Below are positions 6,889 through 7,536 of a stretch of 7,536 nt of DNA, piece after piece (positions within the stretch are counted from its first letter, which is position 1; each line of letters starts with the position of its first letter). The DNA comes from JBBSGD01 sp038254435 (GTDB lineage Bacteria > Actinomycetota > CADDZG01 > WHSQ01). Where the stretch lies: contig JBBSGD010000079.1 of assembly GCA_038254435.1 (NCBI GenBank), positions 1-7,536 of the forward strand, in the 5' to 3' direction. Position numbers and translations under genes: made by a program. The notes beneath the pieces are model-generated. The model saw only the letters and a list, made by a program, of their open reading frames with translations, ran no database searches and was not told the DNA's origin.

Positions 6889-7072
6889 CAGCCTCTCCAT
6901 CGGACGGCAGTTCCGCCTGGGCGATCTTCTTGAAGCGAATGTTCGCGTGCTCCTCAGCGGATAGAGCCCGACCTGACTCTCGCGCCGCCTTGTTGATGAC
7001 CTCCGGCAGCATGTTCCGAACCGCCATCCTGTAGACGATGGGCATGATTGCAGCATCCCACGGACACCTCAT
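6695..7072 (-). pseudogene. fragment of an unrecognised gene, joined to the transposase remnant
   Basis: The frame from ATG 7072, or ATG 7045, gives credible protein for about 80 residues: MPIVYRMAVRNMLPEVINKA, then ARESGRALSAEEHANIRFKK and IAQAELPSDGEAVTVLPDAD, then PLYIESTTRQAEIRDP. Codons there end mostly in G or C, as in the true genes. Below about 6829 the frame turns into the antisense of the OrfA gene (Arg/Pro/Ala/Cys-rich) until the stop at 6695, so only about 6829-7072 is original. Neither start has a clear ribosome site, and ATG 7072 falls exactly where the tRNA remnant ends, so the 5' end may also be lost. The family is unknown; it appears mostly helical. Confidence 0.4.
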
Positions 7073-7123
7073 GTGACCAGCGGATTATGAGTCGCCTGCT
7101 CTGACCAACTGAGCTACGGCCCC
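7072..7123 (-). pseudogene. tRNA remnant, anticodon CAT (Met/Ile2-type), 3' part missing
   Basis: Read on the minus strand, the segment begins GGGGCCG TA GCTC AGTTGGTCA GAGC, a normal acceptor 5' strand and D-arm. It continues with an anticodon loop CTCATAA and a GGTC variable region. The anticodon stem is damaged: GGCGA faces TCCGC, with two mispairs (C-C and G-G) where GCGGA would pair perfectly. After GGTCACA the sequence departs: there is no TTCGA T-loop, no CGGCCCC acceptor 3' strand and no CCA. A weak T-arm-like hairpin (CATG, loop, CGTG) can be drawn but does not rescue it. It is therefore very unlikely to be a working tRNA. tRNA genes are common integration targets, so this may mark an old recombination joint. 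Confidence 0.65.
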
Positions 7124-7186
7124 GAGGTGCCATAGGCATTCTCGCCCCCATGCCCAGACCGGTCGGAGGACCCAAACCTCTCATGG

Positions 7187-7375
7187 CTCATGCCGAGCGG
7201 CCCAGTCGAGTTTTTCGAAGCGACTTAGAGGGTGAAGGTTTAACCCTAAGTTCTCCTGACTCATTCGAGCGACCCAGAAGAGTTTCTGGTGGCAGACAGA
7301 TGGTGAAAGTTACCCTGACCAAGATTTATGTGACATATCGGCTTGATGACTGCTACTTGTTGAGGCGCGCCCTGA
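7187..7375. repeat. two imperfect direct repeats, less GC-rich
   Basis: Copy 1 begins CTCATGCCGAGCGGCCCAG at 7187 and copy 2 begins CTCATTCGAGCGACCCAG at 7260, a 73-base step. Both continue with GAGTTT, then GGTGAARGTT and ACCCT. Similarity is about two thirds over some 60 bases, with small gaps. A third start, CTCATACC, appears at 7376 just before the IS30 end. Copy 1 can fold as CTTA-GGGT facing ACCC-TAAG (7224-7250). The stretch is visibly less GC-rich than the rest of the window. The frame across it (7150-7392) has no ribosome site and is not called. The function is unknown; an attachment-like or dispersed repeat family is possible. Confidence 0.5.
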
Positions 7376-7398
7376 CTCATACCTGGACATAGACCTTC

Positions 7399-7423
7399 TG
7401 AGTTCTACCGGTCGATGCAACAC
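7399..7423 (+). mobile_element. probable left terminal repeat of an IS30-family element
   Basis: The segment TTCTACCGGTCGATGCAACA (7403-7422) lies about 33-48 bases before the transposase start. It resembles the IS30 end pattern ATTC...GGTC.A.GCAACA as I remember it. The outer boundary, about 7399-7403, is approximate because the right end is outside the window. Confidence 0.5.
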
Positions 7424-7455
7424 CGGACATGGTTCAGTGTCGATCGGGAGGTGGT

Positions 7456-7536
7456 GTGGCGTTGGCACAGATGGGGCGGCCGGGGTTGACGGCACAGCAG
7501 AAGAGAGAGCTGTGGGCACGCTGGAAGGCTGGGGAA
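7456..7536 (+). CDS. IS30-family transposase, N-terminus only (continues beyond the window)
   Basis: Reading from GTG 7456 gives VALAQMGRPGLTAQQKRELW, then ARWKAGE up to the window edge. GRPGL followed by a Q-K-ELW-RWKAGE helix is the opening of the HTH domain of IS30 transposases in actinobacteria, which binds the element's terminal repeats. GGGAGG at 7446-7451 lies four bases before the GTG; ATG 7471 is an alternative start without a well-spaced site. The DDE catalytic domain lies outside the window, so intactness cannot be judged. It is oriented away from the tRNA remnant and repeats, with the probable terminal repeat just upstream. Confidence 0.75.
   Translation, partial: MALAQMGRPGLTAQQKRELWARWKAGE

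Noticed and set aside
5944..7056. 370-codon minus-strand frame as one gene
   Set aside because: The upstream two thirds overlap the OrfA and gene-fragment regions in the wrong frame and are Arg/Ser/Cys-rich. A strong ribosome site supports the start at 6393.
7187..7375. CRISPR array or integron attC sites in the repeat region
   Set aside because: There are only two diverged copies without constant short repeats and spacers, and no complete attC core pair or cassette genes could be recognised.
7150..7392. 80-codon plus-strand frame across the direct repeats
   Set aside because: It has no ribosome site and consists of a weak 24-residue echo of the DNA repeat. It is more likely non-coding repeat sequence.

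Overview
This window looks like chromosomal DNA from a high-GC actinobacterium-like organism. Three things suggest this: strong G/C preference at third codon positions, strong AGGAGG ribosome sites with GTG starts, and a large cyclase/NTPase/TPR regulator of a type common in Actinomycetota. The exact lineage cannot be fixed from the sequence. One well-preserved gene block sits between stretches of insertion-sequence debris.

Layout. Positions 1-368 (minus) hold the 5' part of an rve/DDE transposase gene that runs off the left edge and carries two frameshifts. Next, on the plus strand, comes an open frame without a start codon (443-691), apparently beheaded near the transposase end. It overlaps a 52-residue single-helix membrane protein (679-837). 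Convergent to these lies the main unit, on the minus strand: a 1122-residue class III cyclase / STAND ATPase / TPR regulator (5105-1737), followed 14 bases later by a cis-dihydrodiol dehydrogenase-like SDR (1722-900). The SDR is frameshifted by one base near 1555-1558. Upstream on the same strand are a small helical hypothetical protein (5603-5358), a non-coding GC-rich gap (5604-5943) and an unrecognised 149-residue protein (6393-5944).

The right-hand 900 bases are a mosaic: a truncated HTH transposase OrfA (6634 to about 6828), a gene fragment facing it (about 6829-7072, minus), and a CAT-anticodon tRNA remnant that loses tRNA similarity at 7072. After these come a visibly less GC-rich stretch with two imperfect direct repeats (7187-7375) and the left end and first codons of an IS30-family element, cut by the window edge.

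How the genes work together. The regulator and SDR are almost certainly co-transcribed and probably translationally coupled. Both starts have AGGAGG seven bases ahead, and ATGA overlaps the regulator stop. The regulator has no recognisable DNA-binding domain, and its cyclase domain lacks several canonical catalytic or specificity residues, so it may act as a ligand-sensing or scaffold ATPase rather than making cyclic nucleotide. I found no confident example of a new defence or mobile system. The regulator-SDR pair with a degenerate cyclase domain is the most interesting intact unit, and the tRNA remnant with the adjacent repeats is the most interesting structural one.
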